Assembly (NCBI RefSeq): GCF_001510715.1
Contig: NZ_LMTJ01000002.1
Span: 124,001 to 188,000 of the forward strand
DNA: 64,000 nt
Reading direction: 5' to 3'
From: Bacillus sp. FJAT-29814
GTDB taxonomy: Bacteria > Bacillota > Bacilli > Bacillales > Cytobacillaceae
Both the position numbers and the translations under genes were made by a program. Shown here in pieces: positions 16,072-24,346 of the stretch; position 1 is the stretch's first letter, and each line of letters opens with the position of its first letter. The notes beneath the pieces are model-generated. The model was not told where the DNA came from and searched no databases. It was given only the letters and a program-made list of their open reading frames with translations.

Positions 16072-17106
16072 TTACATCTCTCCTTGTTGAATCGCTTGTA
16101 TTGGTTCCACTTTTTTAATTTGAATACCGGATAGGGTAGCGCCGATAAACCCAATTGTTATAAAGACACCAGACAATAGCACGGTTGTTTCTGTCGTTAA
16201 ACTAAATGGGATGTCCTTAGGTGCGAATGTATTGAAGGTGTGGCTGAGCGTGATTGATATAGAAAGTGCGATGATTGTAATCAACACCATTTGTGTCCAC
16301 ATCATTTTGAACAACGCACTTGTTTTCATGCCGATTGCTTTTAAAATTCCGTACAGGCCAACTTTTTGAACATTCATCATATAGAAAAAGATTGCAAACA
16401 ACATGCCGCTAATAACCACTAAAAACCAAGTAATCATATTTAGGGACAGCTGTTCTGCTTTATAACTTGCAATTGTATTTAGAAATTGTTTTTGCGAGAA
16501 AGCTTCCAAGCCAGCGAAATTTGCTCCATTGGTATCCCCGGGTACAAATATCAATTGCATCTCAGTAACTCGGTACATTTCTTTAAAGTCATCCATATTG
16601 ATAAATGCCACTGGCGCATGGCTGAACTTACTGTCTTCGGCAAAGCCTTTTACAGTAAATTCTCCTTGTAGTTGATTATTCGTTAATGTATCGCCGACTT
16701 TAATGCCTTCTTTCTTCATGGAAATATCGAGGACAATTTCTCCTCTTTTTACCTTTGGAAACAATTTGGTGTCTGTTGCCGTTACAAAGGCCACACTCTG
16801 CTGCTTGTCAACAGCATCATTTATGAAGCCCATTTGAATCGAAAGGGCAGTTGCATCTTTCTGTTGTGATAAAATTTTGTCTTGTAGACTATCGTCAATT
16901 CTTGACAGTCCGAAAGTCTGATTTGCCTCTTTGGTCATATAAAATTGCCCGTCCGGCAAATTTTTGATTAAAGCTGCGTTGTCATGTGACAACCCATTGG
17001 CCAAACCAGAGATTATAAACGTTAATAAGCTAACGAGTAGCACAATTGATCCCAGAATTAAAAACCGCACTTTGTTTTTTTTCATTTCCTTCCACGCCAT
17101 ATTCAT
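16072..17106 (-). CDS. hrtB: HrtB-like haem efflux ABC transporter permease
   Basis: 344-aa permease of the FtsX/MacB fold: one N-terminal helix, a large external domain (~40-215), and three C-terminal helices. Start at one of two adjacent ATGs (17106 or 17109) behind GGGAGG. Segments ISGLANGLS near the N-terminus, ASYKAEQLSLNMI, FFYMMNVQKVGLYGILKAIG and the C-terminal KKVEPIQAI resemble HrtB of S. aureus. First gene of the apparent operon hrtB-hrtA-(129 aa)-hssR-hssS. Expected role: moving excess haem out of the membrane. Confidence 0.75.
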   Translation of the reverse strand: MNMAWKEMKKNKVRFLILGSIVLLVSLLTFIISGLANGLSHDNAALIKNLPDGQFYMTKEANQTFGLSRIDDSLQDKILSQQKDATALSIQMGFINDAVDKQQSVAFVTATDTKLFPKVKRGEIVLDISMKKEGIKVGDTLTNNQLQGEFTVKGFAEDSKFSHAPVAFINMDDFKEMYRVTEMQLIFVPGDTNGANFAGLEAFSQKQFLNTIASYKAEQLSLNMITWFLVVISGMLFAIFFYMMNVQKVGLYGILKAIGMKTSALFKMMWTQMVLITIIALSISITLSHTFNTFAPKDIPFSLTTETTVLLSGVFITIGFIGATLSGIQIKKVEPIQAIQQGEM

Positions 17107-17149
17107 CATGATTCCTCCCATCGTTTTGATACTCATAGTGTAATGTCGC

Positions 17150-17169
17150 AGTATGAACGGAAGATGAAC
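17150..17169 (-). promoter_or_regulatory. HssR box in front of hrtB
   Basis: On the - strand GTTCATCTT, CC, GTTCATACT: a direct repeat with two-base spacing. The published staphylococcal HssR site is GTTCATATT-N2-GTTCATATT, so each half differs by one base. It lies about 40 bases upstream of the permease start, next to a -10-like TACACT (17137-17142). Confidence 0.75.
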
Positions 17170-17336
17170 AAGAAGTTACATATTTGTTTGTTGGGATTGT
17201 TTTGTTGAATTGCTTGGGAAAAATGGTGAGGTGCGGGTAAACTGGAAAAGCGCCTGTAATTACTTGCCGTTTGGTAAGATTGACCAATTAATGGTATTAT
17301 TTTTTCAAAAGATTAGGTTGGGGGTGCGTAGCTGTA

Positions 17337-18056
17337 ATGAAAATGGCGTTTATTTCTGATATTCACGGGAATGGTGTTGCCTTGGATGCGGTCCTTGCGG
17401 ATATTGCACGGAAAAAAGTGGACAAAATTTACGTCCTGGGAGACATTTGTTATCGCGGGCCGGAACCGAAGCGGTCACTGGAATTAGTTCAGGCTCTTCA
17501 AACTGAAGTCATTAAAGGAAATGCCGATGAGTGGGTAGTACGCGGCGTTCGCGAAGGGGAGGTCCCTGATAAAGCGTTGGAATTAATGAATACCGAGCGG
17601 CAATGGACGGTTGAAAAACTAGACCCGGCTGACCTCCAATATCTCGAAAACCTGCCAACCCACTTAAACATGACTGTGGACGGAATCAAAGTCGCTGCGT
17701 TTCACGCAACGCCAGATAGTTTGTTCGAAATCGTCCTGCCAAATGCTGACGACGACACCATCCTGTCCGAGTTGATGAAGCCTGCCGATGCGACCGTTTA
17801 TTTGTACGCCCATATTCATCGGCCATATATTCGCTATATTAACGGAAAAGTGATCATGAACATTGGCAGCGTAGGGTTACCGTTTGATGGCCTGACCAAA
17901 GCATCTTATGGATTAGTAGAAATTGAGCAGGGCAATATCCAAACATCGATCCAGCGGGTTACCTACAATTTTGAAAAGGTCATCAGACTTTACGATGAAG
18001 TGGAATATCCCAATCAAGACGTGATGAAAGCAGTTATTCGAAACGCAAAAATCTAA
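17337..18056 (+). CDS. Calcineurin-like metallophosphoesterase (YfcE/MJ0936 type)
   Basis: 239-aa soluble protein with the full two-metal set: SDIHGN (residues ~7-12), LGDICYRGP (~35-43), GNADEW (~60-65), FHATP (~120) and YAHIHRPY (~157-164). This is the predicted phosphodiesterase family that cleaves phosphodiester or phosphomonoester bonds; physiological substrate unknown. A G-rich ribosome site (GGGGGTG) precedes the ATG. Monocistronic, with a hairpin after it. Confidence 0.75.
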   Translation: MKMAFISDIHGNGVALDAVLADIARKKVDKIYVLGDICYRGPEPKRSLELVQALQTEVIKGNADEWVVRGVREGEVPDKALELMNTERQWTVEKLDPADLQYLENLPTHLNMTVDGIKVAAFHATPDSLFEIVLPNADDDTILSELMKPADATVYLYAHIHRPYIRYINGKVIMNIGSVGLPFDGLTKASYGLVEIEQGNIQTSIQRVTYNFEKVIRLYDEVEYPNQDVMKAVIRNAKI

Positions 18057-18081
18057 CCCAGAAACTAAACATGCATGCGAA

Positions 18082-18112
18082 AAAGGGAATAGCATAGGCA
18101 GCTGTTCCCTTT
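18082..18112. terminator. Bidirectional terminator
   Basis: AAAGGGAATAGC and GCTGTTCCCTTT form a 12-bp stem with one G-T pair and a seven-base loop. It lies between the phosphoesterase gene and the convergent EamA gene, touching the latter's stop codon. Confidence 0.65.
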
Positions 18113-18971
18113 ATAGTATCAGCAGAACGGTTCCCGCCGTGATAACAATCCCACTGATTATCGTATGCTTGGCTGCCTTTTCTTTTAGAACAATGAAACT
18201 TAAAATCATCGTCAGCACGACGCTGAATTTATCAATCGGTGCGACAACAGAAACCTTTCCCATCGCAATGGCGGCAAAATAACATAACCACGATAGGCCC
18301 GTCGCAACCCCGGACAGAATTAGAAACAAGTATCCCTTCTTTGTAATCTTGTTCAATTCCTTATGCGTTCCTTTGAAAAAAACAATTGCCCAGGCAAATA
18401 ACAGGATAACTATTGTTCTGAGGAAAGTAGCCAAATTTGAATCGACATCTTCCATCCCGATTTTCGCCAGTATCGAGGTCAAAGCGGCAAAGACTGCCCC
18501 AATAATGGCATACACTATGTAGATTTGCGAGCCAGCGAAGCGTTTCTTTTCTTCATTTTTTCCTATTAATACAAAGGTACCAATGGCAATAATCGCTCCT
18601 CCCGCCAATACCAGCGGTTCGGCCGGCTCGCCAAGAACGAGGATGGAAAATGCAATCGTCAATACGACACTTGCTTTATCAATAGGAACGACCTTGGACA
18701 CATCACCGATGGCCAGTGCTTTAAAGAAAAACAACCATGACAAGCCTGTTGCCAAACCGGAAACCAAAATGAACCATAATGCCCTTGTGCTAATCTGCAT
18801 GACGGAATCCAGTTGGCCGGTGACAATCACGACAATAAATGCCATGATTAAGACAACAATCGTCCTTATTGCCGTAGCCAGGTTGGAATTTACTTTCTCA
18901 ATACCGATTTTAGCCAGGATGGCGGTGAGCGATGCAAAGACTGCTGCTAATAATGCTAAAATGATACTCAT
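18111..18971 (-). CDS. EamA/DMT-family transporter
   Basis: 286-aa protein with ten membrane helices made of two EamA repeats; the repeats begin alike (FASLTAILAKIGIEKVNSNLAT and FAALTSILAKIGMEDVDSNLAT, each shown to 20-odd residues apart in the protein at ~12 and ~153). Members export or import metabolites; the substrate is not predictable. AAAGGAAG precedes the ATG. Single gene. Confidence 0.75.
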   Translation of the reverse strand: MSIILALLAAVFASLTAILAKIGIEKVNSNLATAIRTIVVLIMAFIVVIVTGQLDSVMQISTRALWFILVSGLATGLSWLFFFKALAIGDVSKVVPIDKASVVLTIAFSILVLGEPAEPLVLAGGAIIAIGTFVLIGKNEEKKRFAGSQIYIVYAIIGAVFAALTSILAKIGMEDVDSNLATFLRTIVILLFAWAIVFFKGTHKELNKITKKGYLFLILSGVATGLSWLCYFAAIAMGKVSVVAPIDKFSVVLTMILSFIVLKEKAAKHTIISGIVITAGTVLLIL

Positions 18972-19118
18972 TTATGTGACTTCCTTTAATGATATATGAA
19001 GCGGTTCCTTTTCATAAATTCAGTATATCGTTTTATTCTAAAAATAAACAAATTTACCTACAGCAAGGAAAATGTTCTATTCGTACTATTTCCAAAAAAA
19101 CGACCTCATCATATAAAA

Positions 19119-19153
19119 GAACCCCAATCGTAATTCGTTTACGATTGGGGTTC
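19119..19153 (-). terminator. Terminator of MFS exporter gene
   Basis: GAACCCCAATCGTAA and TTACGATTGGGGTTC form a perfect 15-bp stem with a five-base loop. On the - strand it is followed by TTTTATATG. Confidence 0.8.
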
Positions 19154-19166
19154 TCATTCCATTGAA

Positions 19167-20621
19167 CTAGCTGCGTACCGGTTGTGTTACTTTTACCAAC
19201 GCTGGAGCTTGTTCCTTTACGGTACTTGGTGTTCTCATAAATAACGAACAGATTAATGTAATGACTGAAATTCCCGTAACAAAATAGAAGGCATATTTTA
19301 CGCCGGCAGCTAATATTTCGCCCTGACCGGCTTCTGGAGTGCCTGCTGCAAAACTATTTTGGCCTGCTGTAAGCAGTGTAATGGCAATAGCTGTGCCTGC
19401 TGCACCAGCTACTTGATTCAATGTATTCATGGCGGCCGAGCCGTCTGCATACAACTCACGTGGCAATGCATTGAGTCCATTTGTTTGCGCCGGGATGGTT
19501 ACCATCGTTAACCCGAAGAACAATACCATAAATGCTACAATGATTTGCCAAGCAGGTGTTGTCGCTGAAATAGTCGCAGCAAACATGATATTTCCAATCA
19601 ATACAATGATTGAGCCAACGATTGTTAATTTACGCGGCCCAATTTTATCGAACAGCGTGCCGACAATCGGTGACATAACCACGTTAACGGCATTACCAGG
19701 AAGCAGCAATAAACCCGCCACTGCTGCACTAAATAATAAAGAGCCCTTTAAATACATCGGCAATAAAATACCAACTGATAAAATCACTAAAATGCTTAAG
19801 AACATCATCGCTGTTCCTAATGTGAACATAGAGTTACTGAAAACACTTAAATTAATCATTGGCTTATCCATTGTCTTTTGACGAACTCCAAATAAGACAA
19901 GAGCAATAATTCCTATCAGCAAAGACACCCATACGATAGGAGTTGTAAAAGGCGCTCCTGCCATAGAAGCCAATCCATAAATTAATCCGCCAAATCCGGC
20001 TGTTGATAAAACGATGGATAGACCATCGATTTTAGGTTTCGTAATTTCCCCGACATTTTCGATTTTTAATGTGGCCGCAAGAGTCAAAATGACATAAAAA
20101 GCAGCGCTAATCCAGAAAATGTAATGCCAGCCTAATGTACTTATAACAACACCTGAAAGGGTCGGTCCTAAAGCAGGCCCTAATGTAATCACAAGACCCA
20201 TGATCCCCATGACTACCCCACGTTTATGAACCGGAAAAATAATTAATAGAACACTTACCATGACCGGCATGATGATACCTGTTCCGACCGCTTGGACAAT
20301 TCGGCCAGTTTCCAAGATGACAAAATTTGGAGAAACTGCCGCTAGAACCGCCCCTGCCATTGATATGATAAGTCCACCAATGACTAATTGGCGAGTACTA
20401 AACCATTTCATTAAAAGTGCTGATATCGGCACCAAAATCGCCAATGTTAATAAATATCCTGTTGTCAGCCATTGTGCAGTGGCTGCTTTTATTGAAAATT
20501 GCTCCATCACATTTGTTAATGCCATATTTAAGGCAGTCTCGCCAAATAATCCGATAAGGGCCCCCAGCATTAAGATGGCCGCCATTACCTTTGGACTTTT
20601 TACTTTAATTTGTGTACTCAT
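19167..20621 (-). CDS. DHA2-family MFS multidrug exporter (EmrB/QacA, LmrB-like)
   Basis: 484-aa protein with 14 membrane helices. Motif A (LMKWFSTRQLVIGGL) follows helix 2 and antiporter motif C (LGPALGPTLSGVV) sits in helix 5, so it is a proton-driven drug exporter. AAGGAG precedes the ATG. A MarR-type gene lies upstream on the same strand, and a perfect inverted repeat (20732-20748) sits between them, so expression is probably repressed by that MarR until a ligand binds. Closest named relatives are LmrB/Mdr types; the drug is unknown. Confidence 0.8.
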   Translation of the reverse strand: MSTQIKVKSPKVMAAILMLGALIGLFGETALNMALTNVMEQFSIKAATAQWLTTGYLLTLAILVPISALLMKWFSTRQLVIGGLIISMAGAVLAAVSPNFVILETGRIVQAVGTGIIMPVMVSVLLIIFPVHKRGVVMGIMGLVITLGPALGPTLSGVVISTLGWHYIFWISAAFYVILTLAATLKIENVGEITKPKIDGLSIVLSTAGFGGLIYGLASMAGAPFTTPIVWVSLLIGIIALVLFGVRQKTMDKPMINLSVFSNSMFTLGTAMMFLSILVILSVGILLPMYLKGSLLFSAAVAGLLLLPGNAVNVVMSPIVGTLFDKIGPRKLTIVGSIIVLIGNIMFAATISATTPAWQIIVAFMVLFFGLTMVTIPAQTNGLNALPRELYADGSAAMNTLNQVAGAAGTAIAITLLTAGQNSFAAGTPEAGQGEILAAGVKYAFYFVTGISVITLICSLFMRTPSTVKEQAPALVKVTQPVRS

Positions 20622-20731
20622 TTAAATCTCCTTTTTATTCAATAGACCAGTCTCTGGTTGCAAAGTTTATCCATTTTGTAGCACACCCCCGAATACTAAC
20701 GTTCTCCACTATATCAAGAATTTTTTCATAA

Positions 20732-20748
20732 TGTCAACCGGGTTGACA
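20732..20748. promoter_or_regulatory. MarR operator 1
   Basis: TGTCAAC-CGG-GTTGACA, a perfect 7-3-7 inverted repeat about 110 bases upstream of the MFS start. Two similar sites lie upstream of the marR gene. Confidence 0.65.
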
Positions 20749-20782
20749 ATATATTTTTATTTAAGTTGCACTCAGTATTTAC

Positions 20783-21211
20783 CTACAAGCCCCAATCGAG
20801 CTTCAATATTTGATTGAGTAATTGGAATTTTTCATCGCCTATTTCATCTATGATTTTTTTAACGAGATCGGCCTTTATCGACTGGTTTTTTTCGTAGCAT
20901 TCTTCACCTAGTTCTGTTAACTGAATGCATTTATCCTTTTTGTTATTTTCTAAGCTGCTTATTACTACTAAACCCTTTGACTCCAGGCTTTTGATGAATT
21001 TATGGGTTGCTTGGCGGGAAATATCCACACTTTTTGTCACATACGAAATAGTTGGCTTACTTTTATAAATCCTTGCCATAATAAACCATTCTGAATTTGA
21101 TAAATAGATGTCACTGTTATCGTTCCATACTTTTTCAATAATTCTGCGAAGTTGAATATGACGTTCACTTAATAAGTCAATAAAATCTAATTTATGTAAA
21201 TTTGTTTCCAA
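20783..21211 (-). CDS. MarR-family regulator
   Basis: 142-aa winged-helix regulator. I prefer the TTG at 21211, which has AGGTG six bases upstream; a GTG at 21220 overlaps that site. The recognition helix region is SYVTKSVDISRQATHKFIKSLESKGLV, given here in two parts: SYVTKSVDISRQATHKFI and KSLESKGLV (~55-80). The wing follows (NNKKDKCIQLTELG). It probably represses itself and the exporter through TGTCAAC-N3-GTTGACA sites. Confidence 0.75.
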   Translation of the reverse strand: METNLHKLDFIDLLSERHIQLRRIIEKVWNDNSDIYLSNSEWFIMARIYKSKPTISYVTKSVDISRQATHKFIKSLESKGLVVISSLENNKKDKCIQLTELGEECYEKNQSIKADLVKKIIDEIGDEKFQLLNQILKLDWGL

Positions 21212-21266
21212 CGTATTCACCTCATTTTGTCTCTTTGGCTATTACTATACGAAAGCGCTTCAAAAT

Positions 21267-21283
21267 TGTCAACAAAGTTGACG
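21267..21283. promoter_or_regulatory. MarR operator 2
   Basis: TGTCAAC-AAA-GTTGACG, one base off a perfect 7-3-7 repeat and the same architecture as operator 1. It lies between the marR gene (-) and the CarD-like gene (+). Confidence 0.65.
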
Positions 21284-21310
21284 ATTTACGAAAATTATGA
21301 TAAAATTATT

Positions 21311-21327
21311 TGTAAACTTGGTTAACG
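21311..21327. promoter_or_regulatory. MarR operator 3 (weaker)
   Basis: TGTAAAC-TTG-GTTAACG, same 7-3-7 spacing with one change in each arm. It lies 24 bases upstream of the CarD-like start, so the CarD-like gene may share the regulator. Confidence 0.45.
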
Positions 21328-21350
21328 ATTTATAAGATAGGAGAGATAAA

Positions 21351-21842
21351 ATGTTTCATATTGGAGATGTAATTATCTATTCCGAACATGGCTTATGCGA
21401 AATTGAAGATATATGTGAAAAAACCATATATGATGTTACCAGAACGTATTATGTGATGCATCCTCTAGGAGATACAAAATTAACCATCAGCACCCCTGTC
21501 GATAGCGATAAAGTTCTGATGCTCGAGTTGTTGAACCGTGACGACGCCGTGGGAATTATTGATTCCTTTAAAGAGCCAGGTGCAAAATGGATCGAAGATA
21601 TTAGACAACGTAATATGAAATACCACACGGTGGTTAAATCGGGGAATCGCAAGGATATTGCCCAAATTGCCAATACGTTAATGAGGAAAGAACGTGAACT
21701 TGGCCAAAATAATAAGAAGCTCTATGATCAGGACCGTAGGCTCTTAAATACCATCCAAACGATATTATTTACCGAACTTACGACGTCATTAGATACTAAT
21801 GTTGAAGAGATAAGGAACAGGATCACAAGCGTGATCCCGTAA
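21351..21842 (+). CDS. CarD/CdnL-like RNA polymerase-binding regulator
   Basis: 163-aa protein. Residues 1-60 form the CarD/TRCF-type polymerase interaction domain (FHIGDVIIYSEHGLCEIEDI, then YYVMHPLGDTKLTISTPV), and the rest is a helical domain (KWIEDIRQRNMKY, IANTLMRKERELG). CarD proteins bind the RNA polymerase beta subunit and alter open complex stability. GGAGAG stands before the ATG. MarR-like operators lie in its promoter region, which is unusual for this family. Confidence 0.8.
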   Translation: MFHIGDVIIYSEHGLCEIEDICEKTIYDVTRTYYVMHPLGDTKLTISTPVDSDKVLMLELLNRDDAVGIIDSFKEPGAKWIEDIRQRNMKYHTVVKSGNRKDIAQIANTLMRKERELGQNNKKLYDQDRRLLNTIQTILFTELTTSLDTNVEEIRNRITSVIP

Positions 21843-21844
21843 TG

Positions 21845-21870
21845 GAAGCAGGAGACAGTTCCCCTGCTTC
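21845..21870 (+). terminator. Terminator of the CarD-like gene
   Basis: GAAGCAGG and CCTGCTTC form an 8-bp stem with a ten-base loop, followed by GTTTATTT. It starts three bases after the stop codon and belongs to the GAAGCAGG group. It is also immediately downstream of the convergent kimA gene. Confidence 0.65.
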
Positions 21871-21872
21871 GT

Positions 21873-23699
21873 TTATTTACTTAAATGATAAGGTACAGTC
21901 GTGATAATAACGTTCCTTCTATACAATAAATATGCGCGAATCAGTAAACTGGATTGATTATGAAGAATGTTCTCCCAATTATTCTTCGGAATAAATTGCG
22001 GAATAATCACGGTAACCTGATAGTTTGCCTCGCTCGCTTTTTTTTCTACCGTATCAATAAATTTGGTTAATGGATGAATGATACTTCTATAATGGGAATG
22101 CAATGTTACCAGTCTAATATCGGGCTGCCACTTCTTCCATTTTTCCTCAAACTTCTGTTCATCCTCTCTTTCAAACGCGACATATACAGCAATAATTTGG
22201 TCGGGTGAAAGGGATTTTGCATAGTTCATCGTATTTTCGACCACATGCGTGATCCCAGCCACTGGTACAATCATGACATTCCCTTCAATTTCCGTAATTG
22301 GCTCACCGGCAGTAATCCTGAGCTGCTCCCCAACTGCTTCATAATGTTTTCGAATCCGATGAAACAGGATAATGATAAGCGGCAAAAAGATTAAGACCGG
22401 CCACACCTGCGGAAATTTTGTTAAAAAGAAAATGATGGTGACAGTAAAACTGATTAGCGCCCCGGTAGTATTGATGATAAATTTCGGTACCCAGCCAGCA
22501 GGTTTTTCGCGGAGCCATTTTACCATCATCCCGGATTGCGATAAGGTAAACGGCACAAATACCCCCACTGCATAAAGCGGAATAAGGTGCTCAGTTTCTG
22601 CATGGAATGCTGCTATTAGCAAAATCGATGCCAATCCAAGTATAATAATTCCATTTGAGTACCCCAATCGGTCTCCTCTAATCAGGAACATCCTTGGAAT
22701 GAATTTATCCTTCGCCAGGTTCACCGCCAGTAACGGAAAGGCGGAATAACCGGTGTTTGCTGCCAGAATTAAGATTAAGGCAGTCGTTCCTTGGATAAAG
22801 AAGTACATGAAATTCCGCCCAAATACTTCCTCGGCAATTTGCGAAACTACCGTTACCTCTGCTCTTGGTGCAATCCCATAAAAATAAGCCAATGTTACAA
22901 TTCCTGAAAACAGCACCGCAAGCAGGATACCCATAGCCATTAAAGTTTTTGCAGCATTAACAGGGGCGGGTTCTTTGAAATTGGGAATCGCATTGGAGAT
23001 GGCTTCTACCCCTGTTAACGCTGAGCTTCCTGAAGCAAATGCCCTCAAAAGGATGAACAAACTGACTCCAGCCACAGGGGTTCCAATCGGTGTATGCAAA
23101 TTGGCAGAAACATCCCCTGTCATCACATGCCAAAGACCGACACCAATCAAAATGAACAAGGCGAGCACAAACAGGTATACAGGGTACGCTAAGATGGAAG
23201 CCGATTCCGTGACCCCTCTTAAATTTAAAATTGTTAGAAATAGGACAAAAGTGACGGCAATCGCAACATTATGGCCATGCAAATTCGGAAAAGCAGAAGT
23301 AATCGCATCCGTTCCGGCGGACACACTAACCGCAACTGTCAGGATATAATCAACTAATAACGACCCCCCGGCTACCAATCCAGGGTTCACGCCCAGATTA
23401 CTTTTTGAAACGACATATGCCCCGCCGCCGTGAGGATAGGCAAAGATGATTTGCCGATACGATAAGATAAGCGCCGTTAAGAGAATTAATACTCCCACCG
23501 CGATTGGAATCGAATACCAAAGTGCAGCAGCTCCGATTGTAACGAGAACAATCAAAATTTGTTCCGGGCCGTAAGCGACAGATGACAGCGCATCCGAAGA
23601 CAGGATGGCCAATGCCTTTGTCTTATTGATTCGTTGTTCCCCTAATTCATGTGTTTTTAAAGGCCTCCCAATTAGAAACCGTTTGATGAAAGAAAGCAT
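21873..23699 (-). CDS. kimA: KimA-type high-affinity potassium importer
   Basis: 608-aa APC-superfamily protein, close to the 607 aa of B. subtilis KimA (YdaO). I chose the ATG at 23699 with GGTGAG six bases upstream. Twelve helices begin with KALAILSSDALSSVAYGPEQ at ~25, and a C-terminal cytoplasmic domain of ~150 residues follows (ITEIEGNVMIVPVAGITHVV, PDIRLVTLHSHYRS). It imports potassium; c-di-AMP inhibits both the protein and, through the upstream riboswitch, its transcript. A riboswitch of the right class with a terminator lies directly upstream, supporting the name. Confidence 0.9.
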   Translation of the reverse strand: MLSFIKRFLIGRPLKTHELGEQRINKTKALAILSSDALSSVAYGPEQILIVLVTIGAAALWYSIPIAVGVLILLTALILSYRQIIFAYPHGGGAYVVSKSNLGVNPGLVAGGSLLVDYILTVAVSVSAGTDAITSAFPNLHGHNVAIAVTFVLFLTILNLRGVTESASILAYPVYLFVLALFILIGVGLWHVMTGDVSANLHTPIGTPVAGVSLFILLRAFASGSSALTGVEAISNAIPNFKEPAPVNAAKTLMAMGILLAVLFSGIVTLAYFYGIAPRAEVTVVSQIAEEVFGRNFMYFFIQGTTALILILAANTGYSAFPLLAVNLAKDKFIPRMFLIRGDRLGYSNGIIILGLASILLIAAFHAETEHLIPLYAVGVFVPFTLSQSGMMVKWLREKPAGWVPKFIINTTGALISFTVTIIFFLTKFPQVWPVLIFLPLIIILFHRIRKHYEAVGEQLRITAGEPITEIEGNVMIVPVAGITHVVENTMNYAKSLSPDQIIAVYVAFEREDEQKFEEKWKKWQPDIRLVTLHSHYRSIIHPLTKFIDTVEKKASEANYQVTVIIPQFIPKNNWENILHNQSSLLIRAYLLYRRNVIITTVPYHLSK

Positions 23700-23789
23700 G
23701 GTTGACTCACCGTCCAAAAGTTTATAGCTTATTTTCCCCATTTAATAAGTAAATTTCGATGTTGAAGTTTTATTTTTTCGAATAAAAAA

Positions 23790-23827
23790 AGTGTCCACAA
23801 GTCAAACTAAATAGACCTGTAGACACT
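23790..23827 (-). terminator. Riboswitch-controlled terminator before kimA
   Basis: On the - strand AGTGTCTACAGGTC and GACTTGTGGACACT form a 14-bp stem with one mismatch, loop of ten bases, then TTTTTTT. It stands between the aptamer and the kimA start, so readthrough decides kimA expression. Confidence 0.85.
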
Positions 23828-23851
23828 CTTATTTTATTAGCGTCACAAGTT

Positions 23852-23995
23852 CCACCTTCCTTCTCATATAACGCTTACGAGGTTAGCTGTCGGATTCGGA
23901 CCTTGAGTAGCCCTACCTTCAAAAGGATTCACCCCATGGAATAAGGCATAAAGCCTTAACTGGTTCCCCCGCACCAATCGGTTTCAGCGATTTAG
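23852..23995 (-). ncRNA. c-di-AMP riboswitch (ydaO/yuaA type)
   Basis: The - strand carries the conserved blocks in order: AAATCGCTGAAACCGA, GGTGCGGGGGAACCA, GGGGTGAATCC, GTAGGGCTACTC, TCCGAATCCGACAGCTAACC, TCGTAAGCG and a final GAGAAGGAAGG. These match the ydaO-yuaA class. Known members bind c-di-AMP and shut off transcription; the terminator 25 bases further on fits that logic. Confidence 0.92.
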
Positions 23996-24068
23996 AAATA
24001 TGAAACAATGAAAATAGTACTACTGTATTCCATTAATGTAAATAAAAACTTTTACGTGGAGGATTTAC

Positions 24069-24203
24069 ATGACTAAACAAAATAAACCTCTATTATCTGA
24101 TGAATTTCTCAATGAATTAGCGAAAGAAATTAACGAACAATATGGCTGGACAGTAAAAGAACAAAATGATGAACCGAAATCGTTTCTTTCTCCTGATCGC
24201 TAA
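24069..24203 (+). CDS. 44-aa protein
   Basis: Begins MTKQNKPLLSDEFLNEL and ends PKSFLSPDR. GGAGG seven bases before the ATG is a strong ribosome site. The product is soluble, acidic and probably helical in the middle. It lies alone between the riboswitch and the tetR gene. Similar very small proteins are common and uncharacterised in Bacillaceae; function unknown. Confidence 0.6.
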   Translation: MTKQNKPLLSDEFLNELAKEINEQYGWTVKEQNDEPKSFLSPDR

Positions 24204-24346
24204 ATAACGGCCTTCTCATCTTTTTTCCCTCCATGGAGGGGCCATAAAATTCCACTTTGCTTAGCTTTTGCCAAAAGAGAGTTTTTTATGAAATCAGGTT
24301 ATATGTTAAACTGAATGTAATAGGCTTTGGAATGGAGGTGGCAGTA

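Noticed and set aside
21250-21263. CGAAAGCGCTTCAA as a cre site between marR and the CarD-like gene
   Set aside because: Two mismatches including the first base, and neither neighbouring gene has a carbon-catabolite link; the MarR sites explain the region better.
24227-24240. CCCTCCATGGAGGG palindrome upstream of tetR
   Set aside because: Perfect palindrome but with no loop and no second copy; the TGACA-N4-TGTCA sites are much better TetR operators, so I do not assign a role.
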